From NCBI RefSeq assembly GCF_006546835.1, contig NZ_VICB01000001.1, positions 84,861 to 148,860 of the forward strand: a DNA stretch of 64,000 nt, given 5' to 3'. The position numbers were made by a program, and so were the translations under genes. The stretch comes from Actinomyces johnsonii (GTDB lineage: Bacteria; Actinomycetota; Actinomycetes; Actinomycetales; Actinomycetaceae). Under the pieces are notes generated by a model, which saw only the letters and a program-made list of their open reading frames with translations, was not told the DNA's origin and did no database searches. Positions 37,401 through 50,534 of the stretch are shown here, piece by piece (position 1 is the stretch's first letter; every line of letters begins with the position of its first letter).

Positions 37401-38734
37401 GTGAGCAGCAGGGTGCCGCTGGCATCCGTGGCCGTCAGGAAGGGGAAGCGTTCGGGGTCGAACAGGGAGCCGCCGTAGGCGGGGATGCGCATGTCCTCGG
37501 CGTTGACGCCGCTGTGCAGGGCTCGGGAGGTGGCCAGCAGTCGATGCCAGGTCAGGCTCGTGCCGTCCATGGACTCCTCGCCCTCGTCGCGGGCGCGCGC
37601 CTCCAGGGCGTCCAGGACCGTGGCCAGGCCGTAGCCGCCGGTGTAGAGGGAGTTGGTGGGCAGGAGTCCGCGTTCCTCGGCGAAGAGGAGGAAGACGCAA
37701 CGCATCATGACGGTGACAACCGCCTCGTAGACCTCCCGGGGCTCGGCTCCCAGCGGATCGCAGTCCGCCTCTCCGCCCGTATCGTTGCCCTCAGTACTCT
37801 CTCGACCCGCCGGGGCCTCGCGCTCGGCGGCATCGAGGAGGGCGTCGGACAGGGCGGAGACGATGAGCTCGACTGCGCTGCGCACCTGGGTGCCCAGGGC
37901 CTCGGTGACCTCCTCCGCCGCCAGGACCGATTTTTCGAAGAGCCGGGGCAGGCGCTGCGCCGCGGTGCCGCCCACCAAGCGGCGCACGCTCAGGAGCTCG
38001 CAGAAAGCGTCGCGGGTGGCCGGCTCCTCCACCCAGGTCTGGCAGTCGACGACTCCGGAGGCCGCACTCCCCTCCCGCGGGGCGCTCACCATGGCCCACC
38101 AGCGCCCGTCGGTGACTACACCGATCGAGCAGGTGGAGCCCGGGGCTCGCAGCATCGCGGCCATCCGGTCGATGGGGCTCGTTGCCCAGCCGTCCTGGCC
38201 CACCTCCCGCAGGGAGTCGGCCGGGTCGGTGACCAGGACTAGGGCACCGGTCTCCTCCCCGCGCAGAAGCGCCCCGGTCGGGGTGACCGTCACAGCCTGG
38301 ATGCCGTCGGAGGCGGCGCGGTAGGTCTCCGCGAGCGCCGGGTGGTCCTGCGCCGTCGTCCAGAGGCCGCCCCAACCCAGGACCTCGGTGAGCACGGTGT
38401 CCACCCAGGCGTCCCGGGCCCGGCGGTAGGAAGCCAGGGCCGCCTCGGAGCCCCGGTCCGCGTCCCAGGCGTCCCAGGCCCGGTCCAGGGCGGGCTTAGC
38501 GGCACGCAGCATCTCGCGGCGCTCGCGGCTCAGCCCCGGTATGCCCTGCGGGTAGAGGTCGGTGAGGACGGGCACGGAGAGGAAGGGGCCCTCGGTGTCC
38601 ACCAGGCCCAGCCACTGGCGGTGCTGCTGGGCGGTGCTGCGCCCACCCGAGGCGCTGTGACTGGCGCCGCCGGCTCCCCTGCCAGCGTTACGGTCTCTGG
38701 TGCGGCCCTTCGATGCGGGCGTCTTCGGGCTCAT
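34460..38734 (-). CDS. drmMI: DISARM class 1 adenine methyltransferase DrmMI
   Basis: 1424 residues, long like PglX/Eco57I-type N6-adenine methylases. SAM-binding motif DIACGSGAFLVAAARF near residue 668 and catalytic motif VIGNPPFLGG near 936 (the NPPF form of N6-A methylases) are intact. It should methylate a host motif and so mark self DNA against DISARM. Bases about 34930-35900, encoding residues just after NPPF (the target-recognition part), are clearly AT-richer: 27 G/C of 60 at 34981-35040 against 39 of 60 at 36721-36780. This points to exchange of the recognition domain. Start overlaps the drmD stop by ATGA. The specificity cannot be read from sequence. Confidence 0.9.
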   Translation of the reverse strand: MSPKTPASKGRTRDRNAGRGAGGASHSASGGRSTAQQHRQWLGLVDTEGPFLSVPVLTDLYPQGIPGLSRERREMLRAAKPALDRAWDAWDADRGSEAALASYRRARDAWVDTVLTEVLGWGGLWTTAQDHPALAETYRAASDGIQAVTVTPTGALLRGEETGALVLVTDPADSLREVGQDGWATSPIDRMAAMLRAPGSTCSIGVVTDGRWWAMVSAPREGSAASGVVDCQTWVEEPATRDAFCELLSVRRLVGGTAAQRLPRLFEKSVLAAEEVTEALGTQVRSAVELIVSALSDALLDAAEREAPAGRESTEGNDTGGEADCDPLGAEPREVYEAVVTVMMRCVFLLFAEERGLLPTNSLYTGGYGLATVLDALEARARDEGEESMDGTSLTWHRLLATSRALHSGVNAEDMRIPAYGGSLFDPERFPFLTATDASGTLLLTVSDRVMLHVLRSLQTARLKGQEARRLSFRDIDVEQIGYIYEGLLGYTCTRAEETVLGLLGKDGEEPELPLSVLNELAEQHAEDADLAGAIIAWLKEHQPGAKPPSPKALAKALAAGDTLSDADRALLAVTRDEALRADLRPWIGVIRRDLRGRPVVIQRGGLVVTETPSRRNAGAHYTPRALAEEMVRYALEPLVYSPGPHETDDRSQWQPVSSDHILHLHVADIACGSGAFLVAAARFLARELVEAWTREGALHQGIRPADLERQALRKVVAHCLYGVDINEMAVEMCKLSLWLVSLDEDKPFSFVDDKVFVGNSLLGLTDLRQLKAQHIDPAAATTTQRLFELDRTGAYAEALDVDTVVKRVTNRRQDLASEVSSTDPARSTTTKQRLQHKNEEDLKLLTRVADAIVSVGLIPKTEAKSGQTINEAYGALAVALGRAFPTEGAGDDSMLEALLERGLTPTVPTDYDHWHCLHWPLAMPEVMERGGFDAVIGNPPFLGGMKISPTMGQNLREWFVSVLAGNESGNADLVAYFFLRAFSLLNEHGTLGLIATNTIAQGSTRKVGLDQMVDFGFTITRAIRSRSWPSQGANLEFAAVWGMRGTVPSHTTTICDDVPVPRISSLLEPVGRVEGKPERLGENGGISFVGCYILGKGFILDAGEVREWIAEDPRNSEVLFPYLNGEDLNSRSDCSASRWVVDFNERSQEAARQYKLPWRHVFDKVRPERVVKDAVKYPRMVNEWWKYWNSRPAMRKAIADLNEMLVIARVSKSVMLVRVSTQQVVSEQVVVFATDSYVQQAVLSSSLHQYWAIAYGSGMRNDPRYTPSDVFETFPRPEPTSELEAIGRTLDTERREIMLRRKLGLTKLYNLVNDPGLETGTDPDVDRMRAIHVELDASVAAAYGWEDLDLTHGFHTYREMTRWTVPPATRVEILDRLLEENHRRAAAEAAAAAASGQSIGGSRSRRGRKPANSAQAQEATLDI

Positions 38735-41700
38735 GACTGCCTCCCCCAGGTCTCGGCGTCCTCCTCGGTGACGGCCAGGACGAGGGCCACCGAGGAGACG
38801 TAGGGCCGGACGTCCTCGTAGCGCGAGCGCACCGCCGTCTCCTCGCGGGTCTCCTCCCCGGCCAGGTCCTCCAGGCGGTCCTCCATGGCACGGATGTCCC
38901 GGGCACGCTGCTGGCGCTGCTCACCGGACCACAGGTCCAGCATCGCCTGCTGCTCGCGCTCTTGGGCGTGCAGGTGGGCCAGAGAGTCCGTCAGGTTGGC
39001 GCGGAAAGCGGCGAAGATGCCGCGCACGCGGTCGAGATCCGCCTGGCAGCGCTCGTCGAGGCTCTGGTGGACGCCCGCCTGCAAGCTCTGGGCCCGGCGG
39101 GCCGTCTCCTCCACGAGGCGGGTGCGCAGGTGCCCACCGTCGTTCCACAGGGCCGCCAGGTGCCTACGCACCTCGGGGCCGGCCAGGCGGTAGCTGCCGG
39201 GGTCGAGGGAGCGGTCCAGGACCTCGTGCAGCGTCTCCTCGGCGATGCGATGCCCGCGCAGCCGCACACCGGTGACGAAGACCTGCTCGTGCAGACGCAG
39301 GCCGCCGCGCCCCACCAGTACCAGGCGGGACATGGAGGCGGCGCAGGAGTGCTCCAGCCCCGGTAGGACCACGGCCGTCACCCGGTTGACCTCCGAGTGA
39401 GGGCTGAAGAGATTGGCACGCAGGATGCGGGTGGACTTGCGCATGAGCGGATGGCCCAGGTGGACGTGGACGATGCCGGGGACGCGCCCGGCCTCCTCAT
39501 TGAAGGTCACCGGCCGCAACCGGCCCGGCTGGAGCCGGGTATCCAGGCCGGCCACCGCGTCCTGCCAGGAGCGCGCCAGATCCGGGACCGCGAAGACGCC
39601 CGCGTCGGTCAGCTCGGAGCCGATCTCCTCCAGGGGAGGCTGATGGGTCATGGCGAGGGCCTCGTCCACCACACGCCGACCGGCCTGCGGGGTCAGGTGC
39701 ATGCCCGCCTTGGTCCGCTTATAGCCACGGGCCAAGGCAGTCAGCTGCTGGTTGAGCCGCCCGCTGCCGGCCAGGGCGGAGTCGATGGCCTTCTCGTCGT
39801 GGCCGCGGGCCGGGGCCTTGCGCAGGCTGCGGCCCAGGAAGCGCGTAGTGATCTGCTCGTCGATGAGCGGGTTAACCGCGCCCAGGTCCCGGGTCTCGGT
39901 GGCGATCTTCTCCGCCAGCCGTCCCAGGAAGTCCTGGTGCCCCGCGTAGAGACCCTCGCCGGTGGCCACGGGGGCGAGGTAGAAGATCGTGGGAGTCTCT
40001 CGCTGGCCGTAGCGGTCAATGCGTCCCACCCGCTGCTCCAGGCGAGAGGGGTTGAAGGGGACGTCGAAGTTGACCAGGCGGTGGCAGTAGGTCTGCAGGT
40101 CGATGCCCTCGCCGGCGGCGTCGGTGGCCACGAGGACGCGCACGTCCTCCTCGGCTGGATCGGCGTTGAAGCGCGCCCGGATGTCCTCGCGCTCCTCGGC
40201 GGAGGTGGAGCCGCGGATGACCGCCAGGCGCTCGCCGTAGCCCTGCTGGCGCAGGACCGAAACGATCCAGTCGAGAGTGTCCGCGTACTCGGTGAAGACG
40301 ACGACCCGCTCATTGGTCCACGTGCGCCCGTCGGGCCGGCAGACGGCGTCGAGCATGGACATGAGGGCCTCGAGGCGGGAGTCGGGGCGGGACTGGTAGC
40401 CGCGCGCCCACTGGGCCAGATCCTCAAGCTGCTCGCGCGTGGCGGCGCTCAGCGGGTCCGAGCCGCGGGTTGCCAGCAGCGTGTCCAGCTCCGGCTGGGC
40501 GATGAGGCCCTCCTCCTCGTCGGACTGCCCCGAGCCCATGACCTCGGTGTAGTAGTCGTCGTAGGCGTCATTGTCGTCGCCGAACCAGTCCGGGTCGCCC
40601 GCGGGCAGGGCGGGAGCGAGGTAGCCCTCCAGGGTCTGGGCGAAGGCCCAGGGGCTGGACAGGAAGCGCTTCTTGAGTAGGAGGGCCGCGATGTCGAGGT
40701 TGCGCCGCCCCTGGGCTCGCCCGGAGCTGCGCAGCAGCGAGTCCAGCTCGGCGTAAGCGCGCTCCTCATCGCCGGAGGGCTCGTAGGGGAGCACCTCGAC
40801 CCGGCGGCTGCGGAAGTCCTTGTCGGTGATCTGCGACTTCAGGCGCCGCACGGTCACCTCCTCCAGCGCGGTGGAGTCGATGCTCGCGCCGCGGGCGAAG
40901 CGGCGCGGATCGATCATCTCCAGCAGGGCGGAGAAAGACTCAGTGTAGCCGTTGTGGGGCGTGGCGGACAGGAACAGGCGGTGCTCGCACTTGTCCGCCA
41001 GGCGCCGCAGGGCCCGGGTACGCTGAGAGTCCACGGCGTAGCCGCGCCCTCCCCCGGCCGCCGAGGGCGCCGCCGGGGCCACGTGGTGGGCCTCGTCGAC
41101 GACGAGCACGTCGAAGGCGTAGCGGCGGGCCGATGCCGAGCGGTCGGTCTCCGCCAGGACCTCGCGCAGGAGCCGCTGGGCGCGCACGCCCGGCAGCCAG
41201 GCCATGGAGACGATGATGCGCGGGTACAGTCGCAGCGGGTTGGCGGCCAGGCCGTAGGTGCGCCGGTCGGCGGCCATGCGCGCGGAGTCCACGATGACGA
41301 AGTCCAGGCCGAACTTCTCGCGCATCTCATCGCGCCACTTCAGGGCCAGGCTCGGCGGGCACACGATGATGACCGAGCGGGCCCGGTGGCGCAGGAGGAG
41401 CTCCTCGATGACCAGGCCCGCCTCGATGGTCTTGCCCAGGCCAACGTCGTCGGCCAGCAGCAGGTTGGTGCGCGGGGCTGCGAGTGCCCGGCGCAGCGGC
41501 TCGAGCTGGTAGGGCTCCAGGGTGGCGCCCGAGCGGAAGGGGGACTGGAAGGCCTTGGGGTCGGCGGAGGTGACGGCGCCCCAGCGCACGGCGTCGACGA
41601 AGGCGCCCAGGGTGTCGGGGTCGTCGAAGTCGTCGGCGGAGATGGTCTCCGGCAGGCCCCGGTCCGGGACCACGGAGTTGCCGACCTCGAGCTCCCAGAC

Positions 41701-41907
41701 GACGCGCAACTCCTCGCCCATGCGGTCCTCGTCCAAGGACTGGAGGGTGACGACGTGCTCGAGGAGGGGGCGGCCGTCGTCGGCCGAGCTGCGGGGCAGG
41801 CCCTGGGCCTTGACCTCGGTGACGGCCCAGATGGCGCCCCGGACCTGGACGATCTGGCCCGTCTCGGGCGGCGCCGGGGTGCGCGATACGGCGGCGATCT
41901 GGGACAC
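38731..41907 (-). CDS. drmD: DISARM SNF2-like helicase DrmD
   Basis: 1058 residues from GTG 41907, chosen because GGAGGAA precedes it; an upstream GTG/ATG frame to 41973 lacks a ribosome site. Walker A LLADDVGLGKTIEAGLVIEE (about residue 155), DEAHH (about 272), LSATPHNGY, and the C-terminal helicase motifs VATDAAGEGIDLQ and QRVGRIDRYGQ define the SNF2 family. DrmD distinguishes class 1 DISARM. First gene of the five-gene unit; its promoter should lie in 41908-42278. Confidence 0.9.
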   Translation of the reverse strand: MSQIAAVSRTPAPPETGQIVQVRGAIWAVTEVKAQGLPRSSADDGRPLLEHVVTLQSLDEDRMGEELRVVWELEVGNSVVPDRGLPETISADDFDDPDTLGAFVDAVRWGAVTSADPKAFQSPFRSGATLEPYQLEPLRRALAAPRTNLLLADDVGLGKTIEAGLVIEELLLRHRARSVIIVCPPSLALKWRDEMREKFGLDFVIVDSARMAADRRTYGLAANPLRLYPRIIVSMAWLPGVRAQRLLREVLAETDRSASARRYAFDVLVVDEAHHVAPAAPSAAGGGRGYAVDSQRTRALRRLADKCEHRLFLSATPHNGYTESFSALLEMIDPRRFARGASIDSTALEEVTVRRLKSQITDKDFRSRRVEVLPYEPSGDEERAYAELDSLLRSSGRAQGRRNLDIAALLLKKRFLSSPWAFAQTLEGYLAPALPAGDPDWFGDDNDAYDDYYTEVMGSGQSDEEEGLIAQPELDTLLATRGSDPLSAATREQLEDLAQWARGYQSRPDSRLEALMSMLDAVCRPDGRTWTNERVVVFTEYADTLDWIVSVLRQQGYGERLAVIRGSTSAEEREDIRARFNADPAEEDVRVLVATDAAGEGIDLQTYCHRLVNFDVPFNPSRLEQRVGRIDRYGQRETPTIFYLAPVATGEGLYAGHQDFLGRLAEKIATETRDLGAVNPLIDEQITTRFLGRSLRKAPARGHDEKAIDSALAGSGRLNQQLTALARGYKRTKAGMHLTPQAGRRVVDEALAMTHQPPLEEIGSELTDAGVFAVPDLARSWQDAVAGLDTRLQPGRLRPVTFNEEAGRVPGIVHVHLGHPLMRKSTRILRANLFSPHSEVNRVTAVVLPGLEHSCAASMSRLVLVGRGGLRLHEQVFVTGVRLRGHRIAEETLHEVLDRSLDPGSYRLAGPEVRRHLAALWNDGGHLRTRLVEETARRAQSLQAGVHQSLDERCQADLDRVRGIFAAFRANLTDSLAHLHAQEREQQAMLDLWSGEQRQQRARDIRAMEDRLEDLAGEETREETAVRSRYEDVRPYVSSVALVLAVTEEDAETWGRQS

Positions 41908-42278
41908 GATGATTTCCTCCGGTCGCCTGGGACAGGGAGTCGCACCTTGCGGGCAGCCACGCGACCGCGTCATCCTAACGCAGCCGCGCCGGGCACCGTA
42001 CCGGCTCAGGGCCTGTTTCTCAGGCGCGATCCTGGGCCGACTGGATGATGATGACGACGAGGCTCATGAAACTGAGGCGACCGCAGCCTCGAGCGCCGTC
42101 GAGAACGTACTTCGTGATCGAGGACTGCGATGTCCTACAGATGGCTGGGGGCGGACCTCAGTAGTCTGCGGGAAAACGCAGTTCTCGCGGGAGAAGTACG
42201 TCCCCGATCTGACCAGGAAGCCGCGCCCGCCCGGCGGAAGCAACGGCGAGGCTCACCGACGGAGGTCGCCAGCAGAGC
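41908..42278. other. Region between drmD and the DUF2550 gene, no gene seen
   Basis: 371 bases. It must hold the DISARM promoter and the end of the ATP synthase transcript. No coding frame or RNA gene was recognised. The main structure is a long imperfect inverted repeat at 42104-42204. No tRNA gene or attachment-site repeat was found that would explain how DISARM entered. Confidence 0.5.
42104..42204. repeat. Imperfect 27-bp inverted repeat upstream of drmD
   Basis: Arms 42104-42130 and 42178-42204. Left arm reads GAACGTACTTC-N5-CGAGGACTGCG, right arm is the reverse complement with 22 of 27 positions matching; the inner spacer is 47 bases. This could be a miniature element, a structured leader or a binding site. 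Its position at the boundary between the core atp operon and the defence island is suggestive only. Confidence 0.6.
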
Positions 42279-42695
42279 TCAGTAGAGGCTGGGCTGCTCG
42301 GGGGCGGCGGACTCCACCCAGGCGACCAGCGCCGAGTGCGACTCCTCCATCATGGCCAGGTCGAAACCGTCGGAGCCGGCGGTGGCATCCACGCAGTGGA
42401 CCTCGACGACGCGCCCCTGCTCGCGGCGCCGCCTGGCCGCGGAGAGCTCCAGGTCCAGGCGCCTCCACACCCGCGAGGGGCGCGTGGACAGGGACATCAG
42501 CCGGTACCACTGAAGGGAGTCGAGGCGGAAGGAGGCGACCCCGCTCAGCCAGCGCTGGCCGCCCGGCAACCGCATGGCGCACTCGAAAGAACCGACCTGT
42601 CCGGCCAGGTAGCGAAGACGCACCAGGAACCCGCCTGCCAGCAGCACGAGGGCGATGATGCCGATCGTCAGGATCATCCACACGTGCTGCCCCAT
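42279..42695 (-). CDS. DUF2550 membrane protein of the atp neighbourhood
   Basis: 138 residues with one N-terminal membrane segment (MILTIGIIALVLLAGGFLV), then a cytosolic domain containing GSFECAMR, QRWLSGVASFRLDSLQWYRL and RPSRVWRRLDLEL. DUF2550 genes follow atpC in many actinobacteria, for instance Rv1312 in Mycobacterium tuberculosis. Function unknown. Three bases after atpC, so it is the last gene of the operon. Confidence 0.88.
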   Translation of the reverse strand: MGQHVWMILTIGIIALVLLAGGFLVRLRYLAGQVGSFECAMRLPGGQRWLSGVASFRLDSLQWYRLMSLSTRPSRVWRRLDLELSAARRRREQGRVVEVHCVDATAGSDGFDLAMMEESHSALVAWVESAAPEQPSLY

Positions 42696-42698
42696 GCC

Positions 42699-42968
42699 TC
42701 AGGCCTCCGCGTCCTGCTTCACATGGTCGGCGGCGATCGTGATGACGTCGTGGTCCACGGAGCAGAACCCACCGGACACCTCGATCCTGCGCATCTCACC
42801 GTCGACGGGACTCAGGCGCACCGGCCCGGAGCCGAGGACAGCCAGGAGGGGCTGACGGCCGGGCAGGACGCCAAGCTCCCCATTGATCAGAGGCACGGAG
42901 ACCTGCGTCGCCTCACCGGTCCAGGCCTCGCCCGCCGGCGAGACCACCTCGACACTCAAGACACTCAA
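42699..42968 (-). CDS. atpC: ATP synthase epsilon subunit
   Basis: 89 residues, short like other actinobacterial epsilon subunits, with the beta-sandwich SVEVVSPAGEAWTGEATQVSVP, GELGVLPGRQPLLAVL and GGFCSVDHDVITIAAD but little of the helical C-terminal domain. The start is TTG at 42968, 10 bases after GGAGG; TTGAGTGTC is repeated twice at the start, giving an alternative TTG three codons in. It couples rotation and may inhibit ATPase activity. Confidence 0.93.
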   Translation of the reverse strand: MSVLSVEVVSPAGEAWTGEATQVSVPLINGELGVLPGRQPLLAVLGSGPVRLSPVDGEMRRIEVSGGFCSVDHDVITIAADHVKQDAEA

Positions 42969-43023
42969 GGCCGTGTCCCCTCCTTTCCTGCTCCTGCACC
43001 GGGCCTGACCCGCATCCTACGTC

Positions 43024-44544
<1,521 letters not shown>

Positions 44545-44553
44545 CTACCCGGC

Positions 44554-45501
44554 CTATTCGGCCCCCAGGGCATCCGCACCCGAGACGATCTCGGTGATCT
44601 CCTGGGTGATGTCGCCCTGGCGGGCCGCGTTGGCCAGGCGGGTGTAGGTGATGATGAGGTCCTCGGCGTTGTCCGTGGCCGTGTGCATGGCCTGCTGGCG
44701 GCTGGCCAGCTCGGAGGCGGCCGACTGCAGCAGGGCGTTGCGGATGCGGGAGCCCATGTAACGGGTCAGGAGTGCGTCGAGCACCTCCGAGGCGCCGGGC
44801 TCGAACTCGTACAGCGGCATGGAGCCGCCGTGCTTTTCCGCCAGCTCCTTCTCGAGGGCCTCGTTACCGGCCTCGTCGAGCTCTCCGGCCCCGGCGACGT
44901 CGACCACCTTGAGCGGCAGCATCCGGCGCACTTCGGGGACCTGGGAGACCATCGAGACGTAGCGGGTGAAGACGATGTGGACCTCGGCCACGCCGCCGGC
45001 CTCGTGCGGCTGGAGGAAGTAGTCCAGGAGGGTGGTGGCCACTTCCTCGATGGACTCGTCGCTGGGACGGTCCGACTGCCCGGTCCAGGAGAACTCGATC
45101 GGCGTGCCGCGGAAGCTGAAGTAGCTGTGGGCGCGCCGGCCGAAGGTGAAGATCACCGGCTCCTTGCCGTCCTTGACCAGCTCCTCGATGAGGCGGCCGG
45201 TCTCGCGCAGGATGGTGGCCGAGTAGGCGCCGGCCATGCCGCGGTCAGAGGTGACCACGAGGATCGCCACGCGGTTGGTGTCCGTGCGCTCCTGGGTGAT
45301 GGGGTGCTCATCAAAGCGGGAGTAGGAGCCCAGGGCGGCCACCGCCTGGCTCAGGGCATGGTCGTAGGGCGAGGCCTCCTGCGCGTTGCGGCGCGCCTGC
45401 CCGATCCGGGACGAGGCGATGAGCTCCATCGCCCGGAACACCTTCTGGAGGGTCTGGGTCGATCGAATGCGCTGCTTGTAGACGCGCTGGTTACCTGCCA
45501 C
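44554..45501 (-). CDS. atpG: ATP synthase gamma subunit
   Basis: 315 residues, GTG start one base after the atpA stop. N-terminal RIRSTQTLQKVFRAMELIASSRI and C-terminal ARQGDITQEITEIVSGADAL form the coiled-coil shaft that rotates in F1. Middle Rossmann-like domain contains VVTSDRGMAGAYSATI. Length matches actinobacterial gamma subunits. Confidence 0.97.
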   Translation of the reverse strand: MAGNQRVYKQRIRSTQTLQKVFRAMELIASSRIGQARRNAQEASPYDHALSQAVAALGSYSRFDEHPITQERTDTNRVAILVVTSDRGMAGAYSATILRETGRLIEELVKDGKEPVIFTFGRRAHSYFSFRGTPIEFSWTGQSDRPSDESIEEVATTLLDYFLQPHEAGGVAEVHIVFTRYVSMVSQVPEVRRMLPLKVVDVAGAGELDEAGNEALEKELAEKHGGSMPLYEFEPGASEVLDALLTRYMGSRIRNALLQSAASELASRQQAMHTATDNAEDLIITYTRLANAARQGDITQEITEIVSGADALGAE

Positions 45502-45502
45502 G

Positions 45503-47134
<1,632 letters not shown>

Positions 47135-47231
47135 CTCGTCTCCTTGCTGGTTGCGTTCTGGGGGCCGGCGGCGCGAGGCGTAGCGGCGTCGGCACGGGGT
47201 CAAGTGGGTGAAGTTGTGGGGCCGGCACGGG

Positions 47232-47249
47232 ACCGGTCCTTGGACCGGT
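47232..47249. repeat. Perfect hairpin within the atp operon, between atpH and atpA
   Basis: ACCGGTCC (47232-47239) pairs with GGACCGGT (47242-47249) around TT. It lies in the 132-base gap, the largest in the F1 part of the operon. It might be an mRNA stabiliser or processing site; there is no T-tract for termination. Confidence 0.5.
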
Positions 47250-47266
47250 GCGCGCCAGTGGTGTGG

Positions 47267-48078
47267 CTAGCCCGCCAGGCGGGTTCGTAGCTCGGCGACG
47301 GCGCCGCGCACCGTGTGGTCCAGGACGTGGTTGCGGATCATGATGCGCGCCCCGCCGATGACCTCGGGGTCGACCTCGCAGTTAAGGTCGATGCGGTTGC
47401 CTAGGCGCAGCTCCAGGATCGTGCGCAGGCGCTTCTCCTGGGCAGTGGTCATCGGGATGGCGGTGACGACGTCGGCGATGATGCGCTGACGCATCTCGGC
47501 GGCCAGCTCGACAACGCGGCGCAGGTTGCGCAGCGGCCCGCCCTCGGAGCGGTGGCGCACGCACCAGCGCAGCAGGCTCATGGCCGGGGCGCTGACGTGG
47601 GCGGCGAAAACGGCCTCGGCCAGACGGACGCGGGCCTCGGTGCGGGTGCGCCGGGAGGGGGCCAGGGCCTCGCGCAGTTCGCGGTCGTCGGCGATCCGCT
47701 CGTGGACCTCGAAGAGCTGCTGCTCGATCTCCCCGACGGTGCCGTCGGCGTGGGCCCCGGCGAGGATCGCCTCGATGCCCAGGTCGTGGAGGGCGGAGAT
47801 GAGGTCGACCGGCTTGGACCAGCGCCCGCGAACCATGGCGCTGAGCAGGTCGACGACGCGCCCGTCCACGGCCCCCTCGAAGAGCCGGCGGGCCAGCGCC
47901 ACCTTGTCCTCGGGCTCACGGCCCGGGTCGGTCAAGGGACTGGCCAGCGAATGGGCGGCGACCTGGTGGGCCAGGGCGAGGACCTGACGCCCCAGCTCCT
48001 GGCCCTCGACGCCCGCCGCCGCGAGCACCGGGCTCCAGGCCTGGCTCACGGTCTCACGGGTGGCTCCGGTGCCGGTTC

Positions 48079-48082
<4 letters not shown>
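47267..48082 (-). CDS. atpH: ATP synthase delta subunit
   Basis: 271 residues with GTG start overlapping the atpF stop. Actinobacterial delta subunits are long (about 270) compared with 180 elsewhere, as here. The C-terminal ELRLGNRIDLNCEVDPEVIGG...IRNHVLDHTVRGAVAELR is the OSCP/delta signature. It joins F1 to the peripheral stalk. Confidence 0.96.
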
Positions 48083-49851
<1,769 letters not shown>

Positions 49852-50072
49852 GGCGACGTCGTCGGCTGCCGTGCCGTTCTCGGTGACGGTGTTGGTGGAC
49901 AGGAGATCCTCCCAATGTCTTTCACGCTTCGAGGTTTGACCTTAAGTCTGCCCCGACAGGCCTGCTAATCACTGGCAATGCTAACGCCTAGGGATGATTC
50001 AGCGAAGCGAACCCGGCCCGCCCCAGTAGACGAACACGGCCCGGAAGGCCCGCAACCGACCCTCAGCAGCGA

Positions 50073-50534
50073 TCAGGAGTCGTCAGTCGAGTCGCCGTTC
50101 ATCGGCTCAACCGCAAGGATCGGCGCCTGCGTCAGCACAGTCGCCTCCGAAAACATGCCCACCAGGATCGCAACGATGAGTGAGACCCCAATCACTCTGC
50201 TGTCGAGCCCCAGCGCCCGACCCCCCAGCAGTGCCACAGCCAGAATTGCGACTTTTCCAAGGTATCCACCGGCCATCCAGGCCACGAGGGCCCCCATGGA
50301 GGAGCGGACCATGTGGTCCAGGAACCACCAGGTCGCAGCCAGGAGCACCGTCGTCGAGCCCGCCGCAACCGGCAGCGTGCCCAGCGGGCGGGCCACTGCG
50401 CCGCGGGAGCCGGCGATGAGGCACCACAGGGCCTGAGCGGCCACCAGGACCACGGCGGCCACGATGAGAATCCGGCGCAGGCGGGCGGCGGCATCCCTCA
50501 GGGCGGAGGCGTTCGCACTCGTCGATCTACTCAC
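50073..50534 (-). CDS. AtpI-like membrane protein
   Basis: 153 residues, GTG start overlapping the stop of the WecA-like gene. Four membrane segments (about residues 22-43, 57-73, 82-104 and 112-132). Its place just before atpB and its size fit the ATP synthase I/AtpI family, which assists c-ring assembly or ion supply; sequence similarity is weak in this family. 221 bases lie between it and atpB; this gap probably carries the main atp promoter, though I could not assign it. Confidence 0.75.
   Translation of the reverse strand: MSRSTSANASALRDAAARLRRILIVAAVVLVAAQALWCLIAGSRGAVARPLGTLPVAAGSTTVLLAATWWFLDHMVRSSMGALVAWMAGGYLGKVAILAVALLGGRALGLDSRVIGVSLIVAILVGMFSEATVLTQAPILAVEPMNGDSTDDS

Noticed and set aside
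42004..42250. Insertion sequence or attachment site at the DISARM edge
   Set aside because: No transposase frame, target duplication or tRNA end was seen; only an inverted repeat is supported.
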